Of a DNA stretch of 64,000 bases, positions 34,583-42,626 are shown piece after piece. A program made the position numbers and the translations under genes. Source of the stretch: Mahella australiensis 50-1 BON (GTDB lineage Bacteria > Bacillota > Clostridia > Mahellales > Mahellaceae); NCBI RefSeq assembly GCF_000213255.1, contig NC_015520.1, positions 1,446,001 to 1,510,000 on the forward strand, read 5' to 3'. The notes under the pieces are model-generated. The model saw only the letters and a program-made list of their open reading frames with translations, did no database searches and was not told the origin of the DNA. The stretch's first letter is position 1; each line of letters opens with the position of its first letter.

Positions 34583-35749
34583 TTATGCATGTTTATCTAT
34601 AAGAGTTCTAAACATTCTCCCTGGCATAGGTAAGAGATTTTCTTTCAACACCATATCATACGGATGCCTTTGACACATTATAATTGGTATAGCCCTCACC
34701 ATACTTGGATTTTCTTTCAGCACATCATATTGGAATTGAGTTTTTTTGCCTGATACCAGTGCCACCAAAAGGGAGAGGCGAAAATCATGATAGAACTCGG
34801 CCGCACATCTACGCGCGTATGCCTTACCCCAGTCGCCACCGGCTTCTATAACTTCCAGCAGCGTTTGAGCGGCTATGTGACCGCTGTGCAGAGCATAGTA
34901 TATACCTTCTCCGGAAAACGGGTCCACGAATCCGGCTGCATCACCTGCCAATACAATATTGCTTTTGCTTATCCTTCTTGGAATTCCGCCTGCCGGGAGA
35001 AAGCAACCTTTTGCTTTGGGAACAGGCGCATTGATTCCTTTATACTTTAGTATCCTTTCGGCGAATTCATAAAAATATGATGTCAAACGCTTATGATTCC
35101 ATGCCACGCCCCCCACGCCTATATTATAGCCGTCTTTTTGAGGGAATGCCCAACCGAAACCTCCAAGGAAAGGTATGAAATAAAACTCGGCTGTTCCATA
35201 ATCGCTGTTCAGCACCGGTACCTGAACTTCAGCTTCCATGGTGAACCCCATCTGCCAAACCGGTAAACGACCGTGTATACCGGCCAATGCTGCCGTAGGA
35301 CTGAACACTCCATCTGCACCTATAACGTATCTGGCTGAGAAACAGCCTCTACTGGTTCGTATAACTATGCCTGTACTATTCTGATCGATTGCTGTAAGCT
35401 TTGCCCCTTCAATGAAATAAGCGCCGGTGTCGATAGCTTTATGTACCAAAAAATCATCGAAATGCCGGCGCTTAACCGCCTTACCTATCGTGCGTTTCTC
35501 GTCCCATTCGCTGCTATCCAGGTTATAACCGTATACCCTTACCTTATGCACCTCGTGTTGCATTAATTCATCGGGAAGCTCAAAGCCCAATTCATCCAGC
35601 GTCTTAGCAGACAACATACCGCCGCACGTTTTATCCCGCGGGAACACAGCCTTGTCCAGCAACAATACCGACAAGCCGCCTTCCGTGGCAATTTTGGCCG
35701 CGGCACTTCCGGCAGGACCGGCGCCTATGATGGCCAGATCGTATATCAT
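34583..35749 (-). CDS. geranylgeranyl reductase family flavoprotein
   Basis: 388 aa, FAD-dependent GGR/electron-transfer-flavoprotein-reductase-like family. The dinucleotide motif is LAIIGAGPAGSAAAKIATEGG at the very N-terminus. It is followed by FPRDKTCGGMLSAKTL, YVIGADGVFSPTA and the second FAD motif VLAGDAAGFVDPFSGEGIYYAL. Archaeal relatives saturate isoprenoid chains; bacterial members are mostly uncharacterised. It is 5 nt from the ferritin-like gene upstream, so the two are probably one transcript, and the diiron protein could be a redox partner. Confidence 0.85.
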   Translation of the reverse strand: MIYDLAIIGAGPAGSAAAKIATEGGLSVLLLDKAVFPRDKTCGGMLSAKTLDELGFELPDELMQHEVHKVRVYGYNLDSSEWDEKRTIGKAVKRRHFDDFLVHKAIDTGAYFIEGAKLTAIDQNSTGIVIRTSRGCFSARYVIGADGVFSPTAALAGIHGRLPVWQMGFTMEAEVQVPVLNSDYGTAEFYFIPFLGGFGWAFPQKDGYNIGVGGVAWNHKRLTSYFYEFAERILKYKGINAPVPKAKGCFLPAGGIPRRISKSNIVLAGDAAGFVDPFSGEGIYYALHSGHIAAQTLLEVIEAGGDWGKAYARRCAAEFYHDFRLSLLVALVSGKKTQFQYDVLKENPSMVRAIPIIMCQRHPYDMVLKENLLPMPGRMFRTLIDKHA

Positions 35750-35754
35750 CGTAT

Positions 35755-36219
35755 TTATCCTTTCTCCCCTTCCATAGCCAATTGCTCTGCTTTATTGAAC
35801 ATCCATGCGCTGTGGAGGTCTTCATCTATGAGATTTGACCACAGCACTTTTAATAATTCAGCATCGTTTATTTCAGCAATAAAATCCTTATAATCGCTCA
35901 TGGCTTTTTGTTCAATAGCCACATTTGTTTTTAAAAGCAGGAATATGCCGGACGCGCCCAAAATATTGCCTAATACTTTACCCAATTGGGGCGCCAGTAT
36001 GTTTCCTGCCTTGCCGGGTATAGCATCAAAACGCTTCATCTGTGCGGCTATGTTATCGGCATGTTGCTGTTCTATAGAAGCGAAGCGTTTCAATGCCTGC
36101 GATACATATTGATCGGATACAAATTCAGCCTGGGCCGTATAATTATCGATCTGGGTTAGCTCCAGAGCGTAAAACCAATTCAATTTATCTACTATAGCTT
36201 GCTGATCCATATATTTCAC
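35755..36219 (-). CDS. ferritin-like diiron domain protein
   Basis: 154 aa, four-helix ferritin-like fold. Two E-x-x-H-type iron motifs can be read: E in FYALELTQID with ASIEQQHADNI, and E in VAIEQKAMSDY with LIDEDLHSAWMF. There is a Gly/Leu-rich segment (GKVLGNILGASGIFLLL) between them. It resembles bacterioferritin/rubrerythrin-like and DUF2202-like proteins but has no rubredoxin domain. A role in iron handling or peroxide defence is inference. It is cotranscribed with the flavoprotein. Confidence 0.75.
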   Translation of the reverse strand: MKYMDQQAIVDKLNWFYALELTQIDNYTAQAEFVSDQYVSQALKRFASIEQQHADNIAAQMKRFDAIPGKAGNILAPQLGKVLGNILGASGIFLLLKTNVAIEQKAMSDYKDFIAEINDAELLKVLWSNLIDEDLHSAWMFNKAEQLAMEGEKG

Positions 36220-36254
36220 TCCACTAGTTAATTTTTAACTAGTATGCCCTGTTG

Positions 36255-37559
36255 CTAGAACTTATATATCACCAAACCAGTCAATAATTTGGGATAAAAA
36301 TAGGTGGACTTCTGCGGCATCTTTTCTCCTGCCAACGCTACAGCCTTCACCTGTTCTATCTTGGTAGGACGCAATATGAAAGCCAGTTGAGCATCATCAC
36401 CGTCTTTCACCGTCTCCACAGCTTCTGATATATCGCGCGTATAGGTTATGTATGTTTGTTGAGCTGCGCTATACTCGTCTATTTTCAACAGGCGATTTAT
36501 TATCAAAGAATGCAGTACTGATACGTCCAATTGCTTATAAGCGCGCGGCTTATCGGGTAACGCCTTATCCACATCGGCCCAGCTTTTTAGCTGTAGGGCA
36601 TAAAACCGGCGCCCATCATAATATATAAAAAACGGCATCTCATCGGTTTCATGTTGCGCTATTACGGTCGATACTTCACAAGAGCATACATTCAGCGCTT
36701 GCACATCGAATTCCGATGCTATATCAGTTAACAAGGTATCCTTATCCAAACCTTTTATATTTTTTATTATCCTATGCGTCGGCAGTATCACCAATCCCGG
36801 GTCTTCCATAGCCACCATCATCATCATAACGTAGTCGAAAGGCTGCTCGCCATCGGATTTACCTGTTATCATACGCATCTCATCCCTGAAATTAAGCGCC
36901 GTTTCGTAGCGGTGATGTCCGTCGGCTATAAATAGTTGTTTATCGGCCATGGTATGCTGTATAGCCTTTATAGCATCCTGGTCATATATAGACCACAATC
37001 TGTTGGATATGCCCTCATCGTCGATAAAATCCATATCAGCCGGTTGCCGTATTATACCCTCTAATATGCGTGATACTTTGGCATCGGAATCTTCATATAA
37101 AGAGAATATCTGGCTGAAGTTGGCCTTACATGCGCGCATGAGATTTAATCTGTCGGTCTTGGGTTTGGAAAGAGTATATTCATGAGGTAATACGATACCC
37201 TTGGAGAATTCCTCCAATTTTACCAGCGATATGAATCCGGTGCGTGTAAGCCTGCGCCCGCCGTCCAGGGTAAAACTCTGTTGATAAACATATATTGCCG
37301 GAGATTTATCCTGTGCCAGGATGCCATCTTGCAACCATTGCTCTAAATATTCGGCAGCCCTGGTATAGCGATTGTCAGTCTCATTATCTCCTTGCGTCAA
37401 TCCATATTCCAGCCTTATAACGTTATATGGATGAATATCATACAATGCCTTCTGTTGTTGTTCCGATATAACATCATAAGGCGGCGCTGTTAGCTTAGCT
37501 ATATCTTCATTGTATTGTTCGTTATATCTTATACCGTTAAAAGCTTTAATCTGAGCCAT
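36255..37559 (-). CDS. DUF1015 family protein
   Basis: 434 aa, DUF1015 family, widespread in anaerobes. N-terminal AFNGIRYNEQY..IAKLTAPPYDVISEQQQ and NVIRLEYGL, then LPHEYTLSKPKTDRL and the strongly conserved FIADGHHRYETALNFRDEM near residue 217 are diagnostic. The GHHRY motif also occurs in the ParB/Srx-like and SerK kinase folds, and some DUF1015 relatives are thought to be nucleotide-dependent kinases. The function here is unknown. A TTGTCA-17-TATACT promoter lies upstream. Confidence 0.9.
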   Translation of the reverse strand: MAQIKAFNGIRYNEQYNEDIAKLTAPPYDVISEQQQKALYDIHPYNVIRLEYGLTQGDNETDNRYTRAAEYLEQWLQDGILAQDKSPAIYVYQQSFTLDGGRRLTRTGFISLVKLEEFSKGIVLPHEYTLSKPKTDRLNLMRACKANFSQIFSLYEDSDAKVSRILEGIIRQPADMDFIDDEGISNRLWSIYDQDAIKAIQHTMADKQLFIADGHHRYETALNFRDEMRMITGKSDGEQPFDYVMMMMVAMEDPGLVILPTHRIIKNIKGLDKDTLLTDIASEFDVQALNVCSCEVSTVIAQHETDEMPFFIYYDGRRFYALQLKSWADVDKALPDKPRAYKQLDVSVLHSLIINRLLKIDEYSAAQQTYITYTRDISEAVETVKDGDDAQLAFILRPTKIEQVKAVALAGEKMPQKSTYFYPKLLTGLVIYKF

Positions 37560-37603
37560 TATAAATTCTCCTCTTCTTCGTTAATAGATTCTTTATCTAT
37601 TAT

Positions 37604-37632
37604 AGTATATCTTATTCGATATGAGCTGACAA
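37604..37632 (-). promoter_or_regulatory. sigma-A promoter of the DUF1015 gene
   Basis: On the minus strand TTGTCA (37632-37627) and TATACT (37609-37604) are separated by exactly 17 bp. The DUF1015 start is about 45 nt downstream. Confidence 0.75.
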
Positions 37633-37639
37633 TACTGCA

Positions 37640-38284
37640 TCATGTTGTTTCCTTGGTTACTCGAATATCATTCAGATAATCTATAAGATCAGACGCCTCC
37701 TGTTTGCTTAGTTTCTTGCTGTCATCCTTGTTATATCGTCTGTGTATAATATCGCGCATCTGTTCTTCGGTGAGCCCTATAGCTGTATATATGGCATATA
37801 TGGCCCTTCTCTGGGGATCTGTTATACCATCGTCAGCGTGATGCACATTAGAATTTACCGCTGTTGCTTCAGCAGTGGGGCGGCTGACAGGAGCGTCGAC
37901 CACTGCGTTATCATCGCTGATTTCGGGAGCAAATTGCGTTCCATAACCCAATGCCGCTAATGCTCTGCCATAAGCCTTGGTATATGCCTTTTCTATATAA
38001 TCCTCAAAATCATCGCCCGTTTCGGATCCCACACCTATCTCCACATTGCCTTTGCTGTCCGTGACTTCTACCTCAAAGTAGGCAAATCGACGTTCTATGT
38101 CTATTATCTTATCTTTTATAACAGTATGGGTGTTTTGCGTATTTTCGCTTCTAAACCATACCATACGCCATTTTACTTCCATATAATCGGCCGATTCGTT
38201 GTGCCAACGCCCGGTTTCGGCATCTCTTCGCCTTATGGGCAATTTGGTAAGATGCTGTTCAGGGTTAAAATTAATTTCTGCCAT
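37640..38284 (-). CDS. Rad52/ERF-like single-strand annealing domain protein
   Basis: 214 aa from ATG 38284 (AGAGG 9 nt upstream). The N-terminal half (NFNPEQHLTKLPIRRR, VKWRMVWFR, FEVEVTDSKGNVEIGVGSET, then EKAYTKAYGRALAALGYGTQFAPE) resembles phage single-strand annealing proteins, where a T(K/S)A.GRAL...GYG block is typical. The C-terminal ITDPQRRAIYAIYTAIGL with KKLSKQEASDLIDYLND is a tail often found on phage recombination and ssDNA proteins. No other phage genes are near, so it may be a domesticated recombination protein. The function is inference. Confidence 0.65.
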   Translation of the reverse strand: MAEINFNPEQHLTKLPIRRRDAETGRWHNESADYMEVKWRMVWFRSENTQNTHTVIKDKIIDIERRFAYFEVEVTDSKGNVEIGVGSETGDDFEDYIEKAYTKAYGRALAALGYGTQFAPEISDDNAVVDAPVSRPTAEATAVNSNVHHADDGITDPQRRAIYAIYTAIGLTEEQMRDIIHRRYNKDDSKKLSKQEASDLIDYLNDIRVTKETT

Positions 38285-38398
38285 TTCCATACACCTCTCA
38301 ACATTATTGTTTAATGTAGTATATGTATATCAGCTGCATTCCATTGCATGTGATTTATGGTAATTTTGGATCATATAAATAAAAAGGAGGCGATGTCC

Positions 38399-38905
38399 AT
38401 GAAACGCATGCTGTACCCGATAATTATAACTATATTACTGGTACTCGTTACTATTATATTATATCATAATGGCAACACCGCTGATACGGTATTTTTATCA
38501 TCCGATTCTTCATATCCGATATATGGCGAATCCGCATACAGCTCCAGTGTCGGCGATATAAAAATAAGCGTGGAAAAGATCGTCCAAGAAAGGTATTTTA
38601 TCGTTTATTCATGGAGTACAGGCGACGAGAGTTATTTCGGAATAACGCTTTTAGTGGAAAATATAAAAAAGGAAAGGCTTTCTAAAGATGATTTCAAAAC
38701 CATCTGGCTGGTGGATAATAAAGGGAAAACGCATCAACCTATACCGTATTTTGAAATATTGGATTTCCCAGAGGATCAACCTTTGGGATGGAAACAGGTT
38801 ATAAACTGCAAATTTTGGCCATTGGCACCGGAAATACAGTATGTAGACCTATACCTCAAATACGGAGAAACTCTCTTTGTAATTAAGAAGGTACCGATAA
38901 AATAA
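38399..38905 (+). CDS. membrane-anchored or secreted protein of unknown function
   Basis: 168 aa from ATG 38399, 8 nt after AAAAAGGAGG; ATG 38393 is too close to the ribosome site. Residues 4-24 (MLYPIIITILLVLVTIILYH) form a signal anchor or uncleaved signal. The rest is a beta-rich domain (YSSSVGDIKISVEKIVQERYF, then YFGITLLVENI, FKTIWLVDNKGKTHQPIPYF) that recalls DUF4352/telokin-like extracellular domains, but I do not assign it. It is convergent with the MerR gene, whose stop is 5 nt away. Confidence 0.75.
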   Translation: MKRMLYPIIITILLVLVTIILYHNGNTADTVFLSSDSSYPIYGESAYSSSVGDIKISVEKIVQERYFIVYSWSTGDESYFGITLLVENIKKERLSKDDFKTIWLVDNKGKTHQPIPYFEILDFPEDQPLGWKQVINCKFWPLAPEIQYVDLYLKYGETLFVIKKVPIK

Positions 38906-38909
38906 TTCA

Positions 38910-39518
38910 TCATCGTTTGAATAAACGGCTAAAAAGGGAACGTTTCTTATTCCTCTCACGAGCCAGCTCTTCTTTGAGGCTAGCTATTTCATACGCCTTT
39001 TGCTTGACCTGCATCTTCAATTTAGCATTCTCACTTAGAAGCACGTCCTCATCCTTGTCATTCAGCTTGGCGGCTAATTCCTTTATTTGGTCGGCTATAT
39101 CGGCTAGTGCCAAACGATAGGGTTCATGCTCCATTTGAAGCTGCATACGCATTTCTTCAAGAATATCATCTTTTAATTCAGATAAAATTCCATTGAGATT
39201 TGCCTGCATCATCAGCCCTGCTGACGGTACAGGCAGATCAGTAGTAGCGACATCAGCATCGAATTTCGCATCTTCATTATCCAATGGCTGTTGAGGAGCG
39301 TTTATAATGTCCTTTATTTGGGAGTTTGTAAATCCTTTATCCTGCAATGCCTTTATATACTCAAGAAGTTCTATTTCTCTATAAGTAAAATAGCGATGAT
39401 TAGATTTCGTCCTCGGTATATTGAGGTCGAACTCTTTCTCATAATATCTTATCACATGAGGCTCGTAACCCGTAAGTTTGGCAACCTCCGATATAGTATA
39501 TGTTTTTTCATCAGGCAT
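38910..39518 (-). CDS. MerR-type helix-turn-helix protein with coiled coil and basic tail
   Basis: 202 aa from ATG 39518 (MPDEKTYTISEV), with GAGGAG about 9 nt upstream; ATGs at 39524 and 39548 are alternatives. A MerR-like winged helix fills residues 5-75 (YTISEVAKLTGYEPHVIRYYEKEF and YFTYREIELLEYIKALQDKGFTNSQIKDII). There is no effector domain. Instead a linker leads to a long charged coiled coil (about 105-190) and a short basic, amphipathic end, KKRSLFSRLFKR. This layout recalls Bacillus RacA, which links DNA to the cell pole, but a simple coiled-coil MerR regulator is also possible. Confidence 0.8.
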   Translation of the reverse strand: MPDEKTYTISEVAKLTGYEPHVIRYYEKEFDLNIPRTKSNHRYFTYREIELLEYIKALQDKGFTNSQIKDIINAPQQPLDNEDAKFDADVATTDLPVPSAGLMMQANLNGILSELKDDILEEMRMQLQMEHEPYRLALADIADQIKELAAKLNDKDEDVLLSENAKLKMQVKQKAYEIASLKEELARERNKKRSLFSRLFKR

Positions 39519-39626
39519 GTCCATACGCTCCTCACCATTATATTCCACAATACCGATTACATATATATTTTACCATATCACTTATATTATATACAACCGT
39601 TTTTTCGCAACTTCTCTACTCATATA

Positions 39627-39760
39627 CTGCGATTCGTAATATGTGACTGAAACGGGCGATATAAAGCGATGCAAATGATATAAAGCCGGATAACGCCTTG
39701 AAATATTGCGTAGGCTTTATATCATTGCATACGCTGAATTTACTATATTACGAATTGCAG
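39627..39760. repeat. 134-bp nested inverted repeat (MITE-like foldback)
   Basis: Outer arms CTGCGATTCGTAATAT (39627-39642) and ATATTACGAATTGCAG (39745-39760) match at 15 of 16. Inner arms at 39666-39687 and 39713-39734 share GCAAATGATATAAAGCC-like sequence with one shifted base. The structure fills the gap between the MerR and beta-CASP genes and ends 1 nt before the latter's stop codon. No open frame is inside. Confidence 0.75.
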
Positions 39761-39761
39761 C

Positions 39762-41153
39762 TCATATAAGCTCATAAACTTGGCCGAGATATGGTACCGT
39801 CGTAGGCATATCAAATTCGCTATTCAGCGTGGTAGCAAAGACAGGAGCCACATCATCCTCACCGTGTATTACAAATACTTGTTTGGGCTTGTTCTTAAAA
39901 TGCCTCATCCAATCGATTAAACCGTTTTTATCGGCGTGGGCCGAGAAACTATCTATACTGTATATATGTGCTTTGACGGCTATGTCTTCGCCAAATATTT
40001 TAACCATTTTAGCTCCATCCAATATACGCCTGCCCAGCGTACCCGCTGCCTGATATCCTACAAATACCACACTGCTCTCAGGGCGCCATAGATTATGCTT
40101 GAGATGATGCTTTATTCGGCCGGCATCGCACATGCCACTAGCGGCTATTATAACGGCGCTGTGGTTTAGGAAGTTCAATTGCTTTGATTCCTCAGCGGTA
40201 AGGGTAAAGTCCAAACCGGGGAAATCCAAAGGATCATCTCCGCTACTTAAAAGTTTAAGTGCATCGCTGTCATAATATTCATGTACATCGTGCTTGAATA
40301 TTTCGGTAGCCTTTATGGCTAAAGGGCTGTCGATATATACTGGTATGTTTTTAGCTTTATTGTCTTCTATGACCATATTGAGCTCATACAGTAGTTCCTG
40401 AGTGCGGCCTACGGCAAAAGCTGGTATAATCACATTGCCTCCTTTGCTGAAGGTATTCTGTATAATGTCCCAAAGCATATGAGCGCGATGGGGTCTGTCT
40501 TGATGAAGGCGATCGCCGTATGTGGATTCTACAAATACATAATCAGCATCGTCGATGAAGGATGGATCTTTGATAATAGGCTGATTTCTGTTGCCGAGGT
40601 CTCCCGAGAAAACCAGCTTTATATTGTCCTCTGCATTCCAGATCTCTATTACGGCAGAACCTAGTATGTGTCCGGCATCCTGAAATCTTACAGATATATC
40701 ATCGCTTAATCGGATTGTGTTATTATAAGGTACGGGTTCAAAGAACTGCATGGCATATTCGGCATCGGCTACAGTATATAGCGGTTCTACCGGGGGCCTT
40801 CCGGCTCTCATAGCTTTGCGCGTGGCCCATTCGGCCTCCATCTCCTGTATGTGAGCGCTATCGGGCAGCATTATACTACATAAGTCAACAGTTGCCTTTG
40901 TAGACAGTATTTTGCCTTTAAAACCGCGCTTGCAAAGCAACGGTATGCGGCCGCTGTGATCTATATGCGCATGGGTTAACAGAAGATAATCTATGTCGGA
41001 AAGGCTGACCGGAAACTCCATAAAGTTATTCTTTTCCTCTTCCTTTCCCCCTTGAAACATACCGCAATCCACCAATACCTTTATATTTTTGTTCTCCAGT
41101 AAATAGCATGAACCGGTTACCATGCGCGCAGCGCCCAAAAATGTTACTTTCAT
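39762..41153 (-). CDS. MBL-fold beta-CASP RNA nuclease (CPSF-like)
   Basis: 463 aa from ATG 41153, with GGAGG 6 nt upstream; a longer frame lacks a ribosome site. The metallo-beta-lactamase core has HAHIDHSGRIPLL, VFSGDLGN and AGHILGSAVIEI. The beta-CASP part has FVESTYGDR, VIIPAFAVGRTQELLYEL, IYIDSPLA-like VYIDSPLAIKATEIF and the C-terminal IDSFSAHADKNGLIDWM. This set defines the YSH1/CPSF-73-like family of RNA endo- or exonucleases. The cellular target in bacteria is uncertain. Confidence 0.9.
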   Translation of the reverse strand: MKVTFLGAARMVTGSCYLLENKNIKVLVDCGMFQGGKEEEKNNFMEFPVSLSDIDYLLLTHAHIDHSGRIPLLCKRGFKGKILSTKATVDLCSIMLPDSAHIQEMEAEWATRKAMRAGRPPVEPLYTVADAEYAMQFFEPVPYNNTIRLSDDISVRFQDAGHILGSAVIEIWNAEDNIKLVFSGDLGNRNQPIIKDPSFIDDADYVFVESTYGDRLHQDRPHRAHMLWDIIQNTFSKGGNVIIPAFAVGRTQELLYELNMVIEDNKAKNIPVYIDSPLAIKATEIFKHDVHEYYDSDALKLLSSGDDPLDFPGLDFTLTAEESKQLNFLNHSAVIIAASGMCDAGRIKHHLKHNLWRPESSVVFVGYQAAGTLGRRILDGAKMVKIFGEDIAVKAHIYSIDSFSAHADKNGLIDWMRHFKNKPKQVFVIHGEDDVAPVFATTLNSEFDMPTTVPYLGQVYELI

Positions 41154-41207
41154 AAATTTCCTCCATTTGTATTTATATTGCAATATAGCTGCATAGCCTT
41201 AAACGCT

Positions 41208-41241
41208 ATAAAAAATGCAGACGACCTATTGCATTTTTTAT
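41208..41241. repeat. 12-bp inverted repeat overlapping the tRNA promoter
   Basis: ATAAAAAATGCA (41208-41219) pairs with TGCATTTTTTAT (41230-41241). The right arm covers most of the -35 box of the tRNA-Leu promoter. It could act as a terminator of stray transcripts or as an operator. Confidence 0.5.
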
Positions 41242-41257
41242 CGGATTATATTATAAT
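41229..41257 (+). promoter_or_regulatory. promoter of tRNA-Leu
   Basis: TTGCAT (41229-41234), 17-bp spacer, TATAAT (41252-41257), 22 nt before the mature tRNA 5' end. Confidence 0.85.
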
Positions 41258-41279
41258 ACATACGTGCAAGCGATATTAT

Positions 41280-41366
41280 GCGAAAGTGGTGGAATTGGCA
41301 GACTCGCTAGATTCAGGTTCTAGTGCCCGCAAGGGCGTGGGGGTTCGACTCCCCCCTTTCGCACCA
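41280..41366 (+). tRNA. tRNA-Leu (anticodon CAG)
   Basis: The acceptor stem GCGAAAG pairs with CTTTCGC and is followed by A-CCA, so CCA is encoded. The anticodon stem-loop CTAGA-TTCAGGT-TCTAG gives anticodon CAG. A long variable arm (TGCCCGCAAGGGCG) marks a class II tRNA, and the T-loop GGTTCGACTCC is present. It reads CUG leucine codons. Confidence 0.98.
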
Positions 41367-41370
41367 ATAC

Positions 41371-42618
41371 TCATTTAGTCGTAAGCATATGAAAATCATC
41401 GTATTCTTCTATTGCTGACCATTGTGCACTTCGGCATATGCCGTTTATTTTATCGAAATTAGCTATCAGCATCGATACTACATCGCTGTCCAGAGAATCT
41501 ATCGCCATATAGTTGAGCGTTTTTATTGCTTGGCTTTTATCCATGGCTTTGCGATATGGTCTGTCTTCGGTTATAGCGGTAAACGCATCAGCTACAGCCA
41601 TTATCCTGGCGCCCAACGATAATTCGCTGCCGTTATAATGAAAGGGATAGCCTTTGCCGTTTATGCGTTCATGATGAAAAGATGCCCATTCGTTTATCTC
41701 TTCCAATCCTTTTACGCTTTCCAATATGCGATATGTATGAAAGGTATGGCTGCGCATTATATTGAATTCATAAACGTTAAGCGCCGCAGGTTTCTCGAGA
41801 ATTTCTTCGGGTATAGCCAGCTTCCCTAAATCGTGGAGATGACCGGCTATCTTCATCATATGGCGTTGTTGTTCAGTGAAACCAAGCAGTCTAGACAATG
41901 TTTCGGCTACCGCAGCTACACCGGCCGAATGCGTCGCTGTAAATCGGCTTCTAAAATCAATTATACGTCTGAATATATCGGTAAGATCCAAGAGGTTGTC
42001 AATATTCAGAAACATCGGTTCCAATAAAGCCAATCGCTTCTTTACGTTATTTAATGGTTTAAATATGATATCAAGCCAAAAACTTTCTTTTGCAGCTAAA
42101 GCGCGATATGCATCTTTTAGCTCAGGCATAAACATATGCCCGAATTGTGACTCGATCTGCCTATTTATACCGTCTATCTGCCCCAATACTTCCTTATTTT
42201 TATCTATCAAAACATCGATTCGATCAGCCAAATGCAGTATATGGCTGCCTGCCGGAATGATTTGGCCATATACGTCCCATCTATCATGATGATGGCGTAT
42301 CAACGAGGCCGAAACGGTTAAAGGTTCAAAATCCTTAAAGAGCCTATAGCCTATCTCTGCATGCAAGTGCGGATAATCATCCTCAAAGTTGAGCGCATGC
42401 AGCCTTTCTTCAAGCGATAAAGCGCCACTGTCGTGCAATGCACCGGCCATCAGTATCTCTTCTTGCTCTGCAATAGGTAATCCCATTTGTTTGCTCAAGC
42501 TGTGCGCTATGTATGCCACCCTTTTGTGGTGACCGCTTATAACGGGGCTTATAAGGTCGGTAGCAGTGGATAGAGCCATGATCATATCCAGCATCGGGAT
42601 TTCCATTTTCATATTCAT
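41371..42618 (-). CDS. tandem HD / HD-GYP phosphohydrolase
   Basis: 415 aa from ATG 42618 (GAGG 6 nt upstream). There are two HD domains. The first (about 25-115) has GHHKRVAYIAHSL, AGALHDSGAL and HHHDRWD. The second (about 225-390) has THSAGVAAVAETLSRLLG, AGHLHDLGKLAIPEEIL and FHHERINGKGYP, the last being the HD-GYP signature. HD-GYP proteins often hydrolyse cyclic di-GMP; the divergent first domain may bind rather than cleave. There is no receiver or membrane domain, so this is a cytoplasmic protein. Its stop is 5 nt from the tRNA end on the other strand. Confidence 0.88.
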   Translation of the reverse strand: MNMKMEIPMLDMIMALSTATDLISPVISGHHKRVAYIAHSLSKQMGLPIAEQEEILMAGALHDSGALSLEERLHALNFEDDYPHLHAEIGYRLFKDFEPLTVSASLIRHHHDRWDVYGQIIPAGSHILHLADRIDVLIDKNKEVLGQIDGINRQIESQFGHMFMPELKDAYRALAAKESFWLDIIFKPLNNVKKRLALLEPMFLNIDNLLDLTDIFRRIIDFRSRFTATHSAGVAAVAETLSRLLGFTEQQRHMMKIAGHLHDLGKLAIPEEILEKPAALNVYEFNIMRSHTFHTYRILESVKGLEEINEWASFHHERINGKGYPFHYNGSELSLGARIMAVADAFTAITEDRPYRKAMDKSQAIKTLNYMAIDSLDSDVVSMLIANFDKINGICRSAQWSAIEEYDDFHMLTTK

Positions 42619-42626
42619 CAATTACC

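Noticed and set aside
41208-41241. Terminator for the beta-CASP gene
   Set aside because: The hairpin is upstream of that gene and of the tRNA, not downstream of either; it is listed only as an inverted repeat.
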